Source: Halomonas sp. (GTDB lineage Bacteria; Pseudomonadota; Gammaproteobacteria; Pseudomonadales; Halomonadaceae). From it: a stretch of 14,440 nucleotides of DNA. Position numbers and translations under genes: made by a program. The stretch is taken from contig SKHS01000219.1 in the NCBI GenBank assembly GCA_007116835.1, positions 1 through 14,440 of the forward strand, read 5' to 3'. A model generated the notes under the pieces. The model was given only the letters and a program-made list of their open reading frames with translations, was not told the origin of the DNA and searched no databases. Below, one piece after another: positions 1-6,332 of this stretch. Position 1 is the stretch's first letter. Each line of letters begins with the position of its first letter.

Positions 1-919
1 AGTTACGTGGCAGGCTGAGTGCCTGAGCGGCTTCCGTTTGACCATGAGAAATTGCTTGGATGCCTGAGCGAACAATTTCAGCGATAAACGACGCGGTATA
101 AATGGACAGTGCAAGCCAAAGGGCCAAAAACTCAGGAATAATCGTGATACCACCACGGAAGTTAAATCCTCGGAGTTCTGGTACATCCCAGGTAATGGGC
201 ACACCGGTCGCGACAAGCACTAACAGTGGTAAGCCAAAAATTAGCGCAAATGAGATCCAGTAAGCGGGCAGGCGTTTGCCAGTGGCCTCATGGCGGCGTC
301 TATTCCAAATCACCAGCGCAATACTGGCAATGATGGCGACAATGAACGTCGCAGGAATCAAGCCAAAGCCTGATTCAAACAGCGGCTCAGGCAGATAAAG
401 TCCACGTACGTTGAGGAAAATCACTTCACCAAAGGCCAGGCTATCCCTGGCGCTCGGCAGCGTACGCAGCACGGCGTAATACCAGAAGAAGATTTGTAGC
501 AGCAGTGGGATATTACGAAACGTTTCGATGTAAGCATTAGCTAAGCGAGCCAGTAGCCAGTTTGGCGACAGGCGCGCAATCCCCACAATAAAGCCGATAA
601 TAGTGGCGGCTAGCACCCCTAAGCCACCGACGAGTAGCGTATTCAGCAGGCCGACGATAAACGTACGGCCGTACGTGCTTTGGGATGAGTAGTCGACCAG
701 GCTCTGTACAATCCCGAAACCAGCGGTATTGTTTAAAAATCCAAAACCAGTTGTGATTCCTCGCGAGGATAAGTTGTCTTGCACATTTCCAACAATGTAG
801 AGCAAGAAGGCTGCCACAGCAGCCACGAGGAGTAGCTGGAAAATGAGCGCACGTTTGGCGCGGTCTCGCCAAAACGGCGGCTTGTGGCCAGCGGGGCGAG
901 TGTTAGGTCTTACGGACAT
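1..919 (-). CDS. aapQ: General L-amino-acid ABC transporter permease, AapQ-like (3' end outside window)
   Basis: Inner-membrane permease subunit of a polar/general amino-acid importer. The frame is open from ATG at 919 to the window edge (306 codons); AapQ proteins are usually near 400 residues, so the C-terminal quarter is missing. A hydrophilic N-terminus (1-22) precedes a membrane segment at about 25-46. Further hydrophobic segments lie near 86-115, 138-152, 186-205, 221-240 and 262-280. The periplasmic insert between the second and later segments is typical of the Aap/Bzt group and longer than in HisM/GlnP permeases. The start of the EAA loop that contacts the ATPase (EAAQALSLP, 296-304) lies just before the edge. 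GGAGA about 9 nt upstream supports the start. It follows aapJ by 115 bp, and aapM and aapP homologues would be expected beyond position 1. The substrate range is inferred from the family. Confidence 0.9.
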   Translation of the reverse strand, partial: MSVRPNTRPAGHKPPFWRDRAKRALIFQLLLVAAVAAFLLYIVGNVQDNLSSRGITTGFGFLNNTAGFGIVQSLVDYSSQSTYGRTFIVGLLNTLLVGGLGVLAATIIGFIVGIARLSPNWLLARLANAYIETFRNIPLLLQIFFWYYAVLRTLPSARDSLAFGEVIFLNVRGLYLPEPLFESGFGLIPATFIVAIIASIALVIWNRRRHEATGKRLPAYWISFALIFGLPLLVLVATGVPITWDVPELRGFNFRGGITIIPEFLALWLALSIYTASFIAEIVRSGIQAISHGQTEAAQALSLPRN

Positions 920-954
920 GGAAGGCGTCTCCGCGATACGGACGGTCAATCAAA

Positions 955-1018
955 CGGCCCGCCAAGCCCCTTGAGCTAGATACCTAAAAAACTTGATACC
1001 TGAAAGGGTGGCGGGCCG
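955..1018 (-). other. Intercistronic hairpin between aapJ and aapQ (possible attenuator or mRNA 3' stabiliser)
   Basis: The arms 955-963 and 1010-1018 (CGGCCCGCC / GGCGGGCCG) pair perfectly, and CCCTT/AAGGG (968-972 with 1004-1008) extends the stem after a small bulge. On the minus strand only TTTGATT follows, so this is at best a partial terminator. Hairpins of this kind between a binding-protein gene and its permease genes commonly protect the upstream message and reduce downstream expression. The role here is inferred. Confidence 0.55.
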
Positions 1019-1034
1019 GGGTCAAACGAGACGC

Positions 1035-2060
1035 TTAGCGAATCGGCGGTGCGTACTGGAAGCCACCTTGGTTCCACAGGGCGTTCACGCCGCGCTCAAT
1101 TTCCAGCGGAGAGTCCATGCCCACGTTGCGTTCAAAGCTTTCGCCGTAGTTACCCACTTGGCTCAGAATGTTGTAAGCCCAGTCAGCTTGTAAGCCCATA
1201 CCTTCACCGTAGTTGCCGTCTTGGCCAAGCAGGCGAGCAATATCAGGGTTTTCAGAGCTGAGCATTTCTTCGGCGTTTTCACTGGTTACGCCGTACTCTT
1301 CACCATTAAGCATGGCAAATAGCGACCACTTCACGATGTTGAACCACTGGTCGTCACCTTGACGAACAACGGGGCCAAGCGGCTCTTTAGAGATAACATC
1401 AGGCAGGATCATCGCGCCAGACGGATCGTCTAGCTGGATACGTAGAGCAGCCAGCTGGGAGGTGTCGGAGGTGAGGACGTCACAGCGACCAGCCTGGAAA
1501 CCACCCACGGTTTGTTCAGAGGTATCGAAAACGATGGGGTCAAATTCCATGCCATTGGCACGGAAGTAATCAGCCAAGTTTAGCTCGGTGGTGGTGCCGG
1601 ACTGGATGCAGATAGCCGCGCCATCAAGCTCAGAAGCGCTGGAAATACCCAGGTCGCTTGAGACCATAAAGCCCTGGCCATCATAGAAGTTAACGCCGGT
1701 AAAGTTTAGGCCCAGCGTGGTATCGCGGGTAGTGGTCCAGGTGGTGTTGCGCGACAGTACGTCGACTTCACCAGACTGCAGGGCCGTGAAGCGCTCGACA
1801 GCGTTCAGGGAAATGTAGTTCACCGCATCCGCATCGCCAAGCACTGCAGCGGCAACGGCGCGACATACGTCAACATCGAGGCCCTGCCACTCACCGCTAT
1901 CATCTGGAGCGGAAAAACCTGGCAAACCATCGCTGACACCACACTGTACAGCACCACGTGAGAGGGTATCTGCCAGCGTGCTGGCTTGGGCCGTTGCAAC
2001 ACCAGCAATTGAAATGGCACCAGCGGAGGCCAGCAGTACCAAGTGTTTTTTATTAAGCAT
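1035..2060 (-). CDS. aapJ: Periplasmic general L-amino-acid-binding protein, AapJ-like (copy 1, next to the permease)
   Basis: Extracellular solute-binding protein, family 3, of 341 residues, the usual AapJ length. The signal peptide is clear: a KK start, a hydrophobic core at about 7-24 and an AQA cleavage site before STLADT near residue 27. The mature protein carries the family hallmarks VERFTALQSGEVDVLSR, RDTTLG and QSGTT, with four conserved cysteines in the contexts QCGV, VCRA, ICIQ and RCDV. It should deliver amino acids to the AapQ permease encoded just downstream. The Shine-Dalgarno sequence GGAAGGGG lies about 8 nt before the ATG. Transcription probably begins near 2110 at the sigma-54 element described separately. 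The paralogue at 2356-3366 is about two thirds identical (my residue count gives about 67% over the mature part). Ligand preference within the family cannot be read from sequence. Confidence 0.93.
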   Translation of the reverse strand: MLNKKHLVLLASAGAISIAGVATAQASTLADTLSRGAVQCGVSDGLPGFSAPDDSGEWQGLDVDVCRAVAAAVLGDADAVNYISLNAVERFTALQSGEVDVLSRNTTWTTTRDTTLGLNFTGVNFYDGQGFMVSSDLGISSASELDGAAICIQSGTTTELNLADYFRANGMEFDPIVFDTSEQTVGGFQAGRCDVLTSDTSQLAALRIQLDDPSGAMILPDVISKEPLGPVVRQGDDQWFNIVKWSLFAMLNGEEYGVTSENAEEMLSSENPDIARLLGQDGNYGEGMGLQADWAYNILSQVGNYGESFERNVGMDSPLEIERGVNALWNQGGFQYAPPIR

Positions 2061-2094
2061 GGTAGTTCCCCTTCCTATATTTAATGTCGTTATG

Positions 2095-2108
2095 CATGCA
2101 GGTGCATG
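2095..2108. promoter_or_regulatory. 14-bp dyad at the predicted aapJ transcription start
   Basis: CATGCA-GG-TGCATG is a perfect inverted repeat of two 6-bp arms. It lies immediately downstream of the start site (about 2110) predicted from the sigma-54 element, inside the 50-nt leader of aapJ. It includes a GGTGCA half-site like those in the two upstream NtrC-like sites. It could be a repressor or activator operator, or only a small hairpin in the leader. Confidence 0.35.
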
Positions 2109-2120
2109 ACACTAAAAGCT

Positions 2121-2136
2121 AGCAAGGAAGATGCCA
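2121..2136 (-). promoter_or_regulatory. Sigma-54 (RpoN) promoter of aapJ
   Basis: On the minus strand the sequence is TGGCATC-TTCC-TTGCT. This compares with the sigma-54 consensus TGGCACG-N4-TTGCW: ten of the twelve specified positions match, the invariant GG (2135-2134) and GC (2123-2122) are present, and exactly 10 bp separate them. The start site would fall near 2110, giving a leader of about 50 nt before the aapJ ATG. Nitrogen-responsive RpoN promoters are common for amino-acid transporters. Confidence 0.75.
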
Positions 2137-2189
2137 GAAAGGATATGTCGTGATATTCAGCGCTTTTCAACGCAAAATAGGCACTGTTC

Positions 2190-2206
2190 ACAAAAAAAAC
2201 GGTGCA
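2190..2206. promoter_or_regulatory. Weak NtrC-like half-site, promoter-proximal
   Basis: The right half CGGTGCA (2200-2206) matches the NtrC half-site, but the left half at the normal spacing is an A-tract. A GCAC half-site lies further left at 2181-2184, two helical turns away from GTGC (2202-2205). The centre is about 88 bp upstream of the predicted aapJ start. The GGTGC cores of this and the distal site are 42 bp apart, four helical turns, which would place both on one face. Confidence 0.35.
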
Positions 2207-2260
2207 AAAAAGAACATTAGCGACTACCAATTGCTCTATTTTGGTGCGTAGTCGCTAATG
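2206..2260 (-). terminator. Rho-independent terminator of the upstream aapJ paralogue
   Basis: A perfect 13-bp stem (2248-2260 with 2215-2227, CATTAGCGACTAC) is followed on the minus strand by TTCTTTTTT (2214-2206). The 20-nt loop can form a small inner CAA/TTG stem. The 95 nt between the stop codon of the gene and this hairpin also contain a GAGGCT/AGCCTC pairing (2273-2278 with 2306-2311), so the 3' untranslated region is structured. The terminator separates the two aapJ copies into different transcripts. Confidence 0.8.
2232..2248. promoter_or_regulatory. NtrC-like enhancer site, distal
   Basis: TGCTCTATTTTGGTGCG resembles the 17-bp NtrC consensus TGCACTAAAATGGTGCA: 12 of 17 positions agree, with both half-sites recognisable and A/T exchanges in the centre. 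Its centre is about 130 bp upstream of the predicted sigma-54 start, similar to the NtrC sites at enteric glnA. It lies almost entirely in the loop of the terminator hairpin that ends the upstream aapJ paralogue. Confidence 0.55.
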
Positions 2261-2355
2261 CCGCCGTCTGGTGAGGCTGGGTTCATGCAGCCTGATGTAA
2301 CACTGAGCCTCGTTTAAGCTGTTTTCCTAGGCAATAGACCCAGTGAGTAAACGAC

Positions 2356-3366
2356 CTAGCGAATCGGTGGTGCGTACTGAATACCGCCATCACGCCAGAG
2401 CGCATTTAAGCCCCGGTCAATGTTGAAGTCAGAGCCAGCGCCGACGTTGCGATCAAATATGTCGGCGTAGTTGCCCACCTGTTTGATGATTTGATACGCC
2501 CAGTCGACGTTGACGCCCATCGCCTCGCCAAAATGACCGTCTTGGCCAAGCAGGCGCATGACATCAGGATTTTCTGAGCTGAGCTGCTCATCAACGTTAG
2601 CTTGGGTGATGCCCAGCTCTTCCGCATTAAGCATGGCAAACAGCGACCACTTCACAAGATTGAACCACTGGTCGTCACCTTGGCGCACGGCGGGCCCAAG
2701 CGGCTCTTTGGAAATGATTTCGGGCAACACCAGCGCCATACTGGGGTCTGCCAGTTGCATACGCTGAGCGTACAGTTGAGACGCATCGGAACTTAAAACG
2801 TCGCAGCGACCTGCTTCAAAGCCTGCGATAGACTGTTCGGGGGCGTCGAACACCACAGGATCATAGGTCATCCCGTTGATGCGGAAGTAGTCTGAAAGGT
2901 TGAGTTCACTGGTGGTTCCTGACTGGGTGCAGACGGCCGCGCCATCAAGCTCTTTAGCGCTCTGTACGCCCAAGTCGCTGGCGACCATAAAGGCTTGGCC
3001 GTCGTAGTAACTCACGCCGGTAAAGTGCATGCCTAGCGTGGTGTCACGGCTGGATGTCCAGGTCGTGGTGCGTGACAGCACGTCGACTTCGCCAGACTGC
3101 AGGGCGGTGAAACGCTCTACCGAATCAAGCGGTACGAAATCGACTTTTGTTGCATCGCCTAGTGCTGCAGCGGCAATGGCACGGCATACATCGGTGTCTA
3201 GGCCTCGGTACTGATCATCGTCATCTAGCGATGAAAAGCCTGGCTGAGCGGCATTGACGCCACAGCGGAGGCTGTCTCGATTCTGAACAGTTTCCAGCGT
3301 GCTGGCCATGGCCAGTGCTGGCAACCATCCAGCGATTCCTACTCCCAACCAACGAACGGTTTTCAT
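2356..3366 (-). CDS. Periplasmic amino-acid-binding protein, AapJ-like (copy 2)
   Basis: A 336-residue family-3 solute-binding protein, a clear paralogue of the adjacent AapJ. The signal peptide (about 1-22, ending AMA before STLETV) is followed by the same hallmarks: VERFTALQSGEVDVLSR, RDTTLG, QSGTT, KEPLGPAVRQGDDQWF and a C-terminal QYAPPIR. All four cysteines are conserved. Identity is about two thirds over the mature region, with differences scattered rather than clustered, so both copies appear intact and under selection. AAGGA 8 nt before the ATG supports the start. It has its own terminator, and the speE terminator lies 43 nt upstream of its start, so it is probably monocistronic; I see no convincing promoter in those 43 nt. 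It may give the shared AapQMP permease a second specificity. That is inference. Confidence 0.92.
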   Translation of the reverse strand: MKTVRWLGVGIAGWLPALAMASTLETVQNRDSLRCGVNAAQPGFSSLDDDDQYRGLDTDVCRAIAAAALGDATKVDFVPLDSVERFTALQSGEVDVLSRTTTWTSSRDTTLGMHFTGVSYYDGQAFMVASDLGVQSAKELDGAAVCTQSGTTSELNLSDYFRINGMTYDPVVFDAPEQSIAGFEAGRCDVLSSDASQLYAQRMQLADPSMALVLPEIISKEPLGPAVRQGDDQWFNLVKWSLFAMLNAEELGITQANVDEQLSSENPDVMRLLGQDGHFGEAMGVNVDWAYQIIKQVGNYADIFDRNVGAGSDFNIDRGLNALWRDGGIQYAPPIR

Positions 3367-3409
3367 TTGTTATTCCTTAACGTGAACAGGCAAGTAAACG
3401 TAAGCCCAT

Positions 3410-3439
3410 AAAAAAAGGCCGAGCAATGCCCGGCCTTTT
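3410..3439 (-). terminator. Rho-independent terminator of hemE-speE
   Basis: GGCCGGGC-ATT-GCTCGGCC (3435-3417) forms an 8-bp stem with one G-U pair, preceded by AAAA and followed on the minus strand by seven T (3416-3410). It begins 21 nt after the speE stop. Read in the other direction it has only four T. Confidence 0.9.
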
Positions 3440-3460
3440 GGCTATTCGCAAACCGCAGAT

Positions 3461-4321
3461 TTACGCGAAGGCTTTACGCATAAAAGGCGGTAGCGCTAGC
3501 GCGCCACGGTGAGCATCACCTGTGTAGTACTGTAGCGGCATTTCATGCTCAGCGGCAGCCTGCTCGCGGAAGCTTTCGACGCTGGTCGCTTTACCGGCCA
3601 GCGTGACGCTCCACCAGCCAGAAGGGTAAACCGGCTGTGGGAAGGGCAGTGTGGCCACGCTATCAAAGCCCGCTTCACGCATGTCGTTACGCAGTTCGCG
3701 AATAATAGAGCCGCTGTGATAAAGCGGTGATTCGCTCTGCTGCACCATCACGCCGCCACTTTTTAGAATGCGGTGGCAGCGCTTCAGGAAGTCGGTTTTA
3801 AACAGTCCTTCTGCGGGGCCGACGGGGTCGGTGGAGTCGATAATCAATACGTCGATGCTCTCATCAGCAGCATCGTCTACCCACTTCACACCATCAGCAA
3901 ACAGCAGCTCGGCACGGGGGTCGCCATTAGCTTCTACCAGCGCTGGGAAGAAGCGCTCGGCAGCTTTGGTGACTTCCTCATCGATATCGATTTGGGTCAC
4001 TTTTTCAACGCCGGGGTGGCGCAACACTTCTTTCAGGGTGCCGCAGTCGCCGCCGCCAATAATCACCACCCGCTTGGGGTCTTGATGGGTGAACAGTGCC
4101 GGATGAGCGATCATCTCGTGATAGAGGAAGTTGTCGCGATCGGTCAGCATCACGCAGCCATCTAGCACCATCAGGTTGCCGTAGGTCTCGGTGGTATACA
4201 CTTCTAGGTGCTGATAAGGGCTTTGTACATCCAGCAGCTTTTCGGTGACTTTCAGCGAGAAAGCGCTGCCGTGGCTATCAAAGACTTCAGTAAACCACTG
4301 GTCGTCGCGTAAATCGCTCAT
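3461..4321 (-). CDS. speE: Polyamine aminopropyltransferase (spermidine synthase)
   Basis: Transfers aminopropyl from decarboxylated S-adenosylmethionine to putrescine, giving spermidine and methylthioadenosine. The 286 residues match the SpeE length. An N-terminal beta domain (about 1-70, ending in FLYHEM at 65-70) is followed by the Rossmann methyltransferase-like fold with the nucleoside-binding loop GGGDCG (89-94) and the acidic QIDIDEE strand (110-116). The spermidine-synthase signature DSTDPVGP (162-169) supplies the catalytic aspartates. The loop is GGGDCG, where GGGDG is usual; the substituted position is not catalytic. The ATG overlaps the hemE stop as ATGA (4 bp) and has AGGAG 8 nt upstream, so translation is probably coupled to hemE. 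No speD is in the window. Putrescine as acceptor is the default for the family and cannot be proved here. Confidence 0.93.
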   Translation of the reverse strand: MSDLRDDQWFTEVFDSHGSAFSLKVTEKLLDVQSPYQHLEVYTTETYGNLMVLDGCVMLTDRDNFLYHEMIAHPALFTHQDPKRVVIIGGGDCGTLKEVLRHPGVEKVTQIDIDEEVTKAAERFFPALVEANGDPRAELLFADGVKWVDDAADESIDVLIIDSTDPVGPAEGLFKTDFLKRCHRILKSGGVMVQQSESPLYHSGSIIRELRNDMREAGFDSVATLPFPQPVYPSGWWSVTLAGKATSVESFREQAAAEHEMPLQYYTGDAHRGALALPPFMRKAFA

Positions 4322-5433
4322 TCGTTGGCTCCTGGGCGCGAGGCATCTGTCTGGGCCGGAATACTTTGATGATATTGTGGGCTTAAATCGTGCAGCGCCT
4401 CCATAAAGGCGGTGACGTGATCGGGGTTGGTAAACTGGCTGATGCCGTGCCCAAGGTTAAACACGTGACCAGGGCCATGGCCGTAGCTTTCCAATACGCG
4501 CGCTACTTCTGCGCGAATGGCGGAAGGCCGGGCGAACAGTACGTTGGGGTCAAGGTTGCCTTGCAATGCCACTTTATGGCCTACCCGTGCGCGGGCGTCG
4601 GAAAGCTCGGTAGACCAATCAATACCCAGCGCATCCGCTCCAGCGCAGGCGATATGCTCTAGCCACTGGCCACCATTCTTAGTGAACAGAATAACCGGCA
4701 CGTGGCGGCCATCGTGTTCACGAATCAGGCCGGAGACAATTTGCTCCATGTAGCGCAGTGAGAATTCCAGATAGGCAGGAGTGGAGAGCGCGCCGCCCCA
4801 GGTATCAAAAATCTGTACCGCCTGAGCACCAGCGCGAATTTGCGCGTTCAGGTAGTCGGTAACCGACTGCGCCAGGGTATCGAGTAGTTGGTGCATAGTG
4901 TCGGGCGTATCGTAAAGCATGGTTTTCAGGTGGCGGAAGTCTTTGCTGGAACCGCCTTCCACCATATAAGTGGCAAGCGTCCAGGGGCTGCCCGAAAAAC
5001 CAATCAATGGCATGCGGCCGTTCAGTTCTCGGCGGATGGTTGATACCGCGCGCATTACGTAATCTAGGTCACGCTCGGCGTTGGGTACGGTTAACGCTGC
5101 GACCTCTGCGGGGGTGCGTACGGTTTTTCTGAATTTGGGGCCTTCGCCTGTTTCGAAATAGAGTCCCAAGCCCATGGCGTCAGGAATCGTTAAAATATCC
5201 GAAAACAGGATAGCGGCGTCGAGCGGGTAGCGCTCCAGCGGCTGTAGCGTGACTTCGCAGGCCAGGTCATGATTGCGGCACAGGTCCATAAAGCTGCCCG
5301 CATCGGCACGGCTGGCGCGGTATTCCGGTAGGTAACGACCCGCTTGGCGCATCATCCACACCGGAGTGCGGTCAACGGGCTGGCGAGCCAGCGCGCGAAG
5401 AAAACGATCATTTTGCAAAGGTGTGGTGGTCAT
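4318..5433 (-). CDS. hemE: Uroporphyrinogen decarboxylase
   Basis: Decarboxylates the four acetate side chains of uroporphyrinogen III to give coproporphyrinogen III in haem synthesis; a cytosolic enzyme. Signatures are VWMMRQAGRYLPEY (25-38), ILFSDIL with the catalytic aspartate (D79) and GFSGSPWTLATYM. Sequence matches the enteric enzyme closely throughout. The frame extends to an ATG at 5478, but I chose 5433: it gives MTTTPLQNDRFLRAL, which aligns with the usual N-terminus, has AAGAG about 9 nt upstream, and the longer start has no Shine-Dalgarno sequence. The result is 371 residues, slightly longer than the usual 354 because of a polar C-terminal tail after YHQS. It is first in an operon with speE and divergent from ribA. 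Confidence 0.95.
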   Translation of the reverse strand: MTTTPLQNDRFLRALARQPVDRTPVWMMRQAGRYLPEYRASRADAGSFMDLCRNHDLACEVTLQPLERYPLDAAILFSDILTIPDAMGLGLYFETGEGPKFRKTVRTPAEVAALTVPNAERDLDYVMRAVSTIRRELNGRMPLIGFSGSPWTLATYMVEGGSSKDFRHLKTMLYDTPDTMHQLLDTLAQSVTDYLNAQIRAGAQAVQIFDTWGGALSTPAYLEFSLRYMEQIVSGLIREHDGRHVPVILFTKNGGQWLEHIACAGADALGIDWSTELSDARARVGHKVALQGNLDPNVLFARPSAIRAEVARVLESYGHGPGHVFNLGHGISQFTNPDHVTAFMEALHDLSPQYHQSIPAQTDASRPGANE

Positions 5434-5476
5434 AAACACTTGCTCTTGAGAAATTTGCCCGCATTGTAAGGGAGTC

Positions 5477-5507
5477 ATTGTACTTGAAGATAGGAATTGT
5501 ACGTAAA
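5477..5507 (-). promoter_or_regulatory. Tentative hemE promoter
   Basis: On the minus strand TTTACG (5507-5502) and TACAAT (5482-5477) resemble -35 and -10 boxes, but the 19-bp spacer is long. The start site would fall near 5470, between the two possible hemE ATGs, which agrees with the shorter start. The rest of the 220-bp hemE-ribA gap holds no gene that I can see. Confidence 0.3.
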
Positions 5508-5583
5508 GATAGGGTGCATAGAGGTTCCCTTGGCGGGGAAAATCGTCGCACCCTGCGGATACCGTGAGGCCTCCGTCGCTTCC

Positions 5584-5592
5584 TGGTAAACT
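5584..5592 (+). promoter_or_regulatory. Tentative ribA promoter (extended -10)
   Basis: TGGTAAACT fits an extended -10 (TGn plus TAAACT); no good -35 is visible at 17 bp. The start would be near 5599, giving a leader of about 55 nt. That leader is far too short for an FMN riboswitch, and I see no RFN-like elements. Confidence 0.4.
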
Positions 5593-5653
5593 AGCTGCTT
5601 ATTTTGCCAATACCGGTGTGGTTAGCTGGTTTGGTTAATCAACGAGGTAACCT

Positions 5654-6289
5654 GTGACCATTCGCTTCATTGCCGCTTCCCGACTGCCCACGCCTTGGGC
5701 CACATTCACCATGCACGGTTTCGAAGACGAAGCCACGGGTAAAGATCATATCGCCTTAACATTAGGTGATGTGAGCGGCGGCGAGCCAGTATTGGGGCGC
5801 GTGCACTCCGAATGCTTAACGGGTGATGCACTGTTCTCGATGCGCTGCGACTGTGGTTATCAGCTGCAAGAAGCGCTAAAGCGAATTGCCGAAGAGGGGC
5901 GTGGCGTGCTGTTTTACCTACGCCAGGAAGGGCGTGGTATTGGGTTGCTAAATAAAATCCGCGCTTATCACCTGCAAGACCAAGGTGCCGATACGGTCGA
6001 GGCGAACGAGCAGCTCGGCTTTGGTGCCGACATGCGCCGCTATGACCTGTGTGTGCCGATGCTTAACCATCTGGGCATCACAGCGTTAAAGCTAATGACT
6101 AATAATCCGCGTAAGGTGGATGCCTTAACCCGTGATGGTGTGAATGTGGTTGAGCGCCTGCCGATCACCACGGGTTTGAACCCACACAACGAACACTACC
6201 TCTCAACGAAAGCCGGCAAGCTTGGCCATATGATGGCTCTAGAAGACTTCAAGCATGCCAGCGACGTCGATATTGAGCGCAAGGAGTAG
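5654..6289 (+). CDS. ribA: GTP cyclohydrolase II
   Basis: First step of riboflavin synthesis: opens the GTP imidazole ring, releasing formate and pyrophosphate. The protein has 211 residues, against 196 in E. coli, with an extra polar C-terminus after the GKLGHMM region. Zinc ligands C54, C65 and C67 (HSEC and RCDC) and the catalytic residues Y105, D126 and R128 occur at the same numbers as in E. coli RibA. RQEGRGIGL (90-98) is the GTP/pyrophosphate-binding loop. This is a stand-alone RibA; there is no RibB domain. The start is GTG, with GAGG about 8 nt upstream; no in-frame ATG precedes the conserved LPTPWATF segment. It is transcribed away from hemE and converges on the GST gene with 24 bp between stops. 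Confidence 0.96.
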   Translation: MTIRFIAASRLPTPWATFTMHGFEDEATGKDHIALTLGDVSGGEPVLGRVHSECLTGDALFSMRCDCGYQLQEALKRIAEEGRGVLFYLRQEGRGIGLLNKIRAYHLQDQGADTVEANEQLGFGADMRRYDLCVPMLNHLGITALKLMTNNPRKVDALTRDGVNVVERLPITTGLNPHNEHYLSTKAGKLGHMMALEDFKHASDVDIERKE

Positions 6290-6306
6290 CATGCCTGGTC
6301 ATCATC

Positions 6307-6332
6307 GGCAGCGCTAACCCTTAGTGGCTGCC
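6307..6332. terminator. Possible weak bidirectional terminator hairpin between ribA and the GST gene
   Basis: GGCAGC (6307-6312) pairs with GCTGCC (6327-6332), and GCTAA/TTAGT continues the stem around a CCC loop with one bulge. It overlaps the last codons of the convergent GST gene. The following tract (TGCTCTTT) is poor in T, so efficient termination is doubtful. Confidence 0.35.

Noticed and set aside
537..872. Minus-strand open frame of 111 codons inside aapQ
   Set aside because: It overlaps the membrane-segment-rich aapQ frame in another phase. The aapQ frame has family motifs; this one has none.
2137..2180. IHF site between the sigma-54 promoter and the NtrC-like sites
   Set aside because: Candidates such as TATCAC-N4-TAT and ATTCAG-N4-TTT each miss at least two consensus positions; not better than chance.
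3773..4165. Plus-strand open frame of 130 codons opposite speE
   Set aside because: Antisense shadow of the conserved SpeE Rossmann domain; no Shine-Dalgarno sequence or recognisable domain.
5434..5478. Longer hemE N-terminus starting at 5478
   Set aside because: It adds 15 residues not typical of the family, has no Shine-Dalgarno sequence, and begins at or before the tentative promoter start site.
5593..5653. FMN riboswitch before ribA
   Set aside because: The predicted leader is about 55 nt and lacks the conserved RFN segments, which need well over 100 nt.
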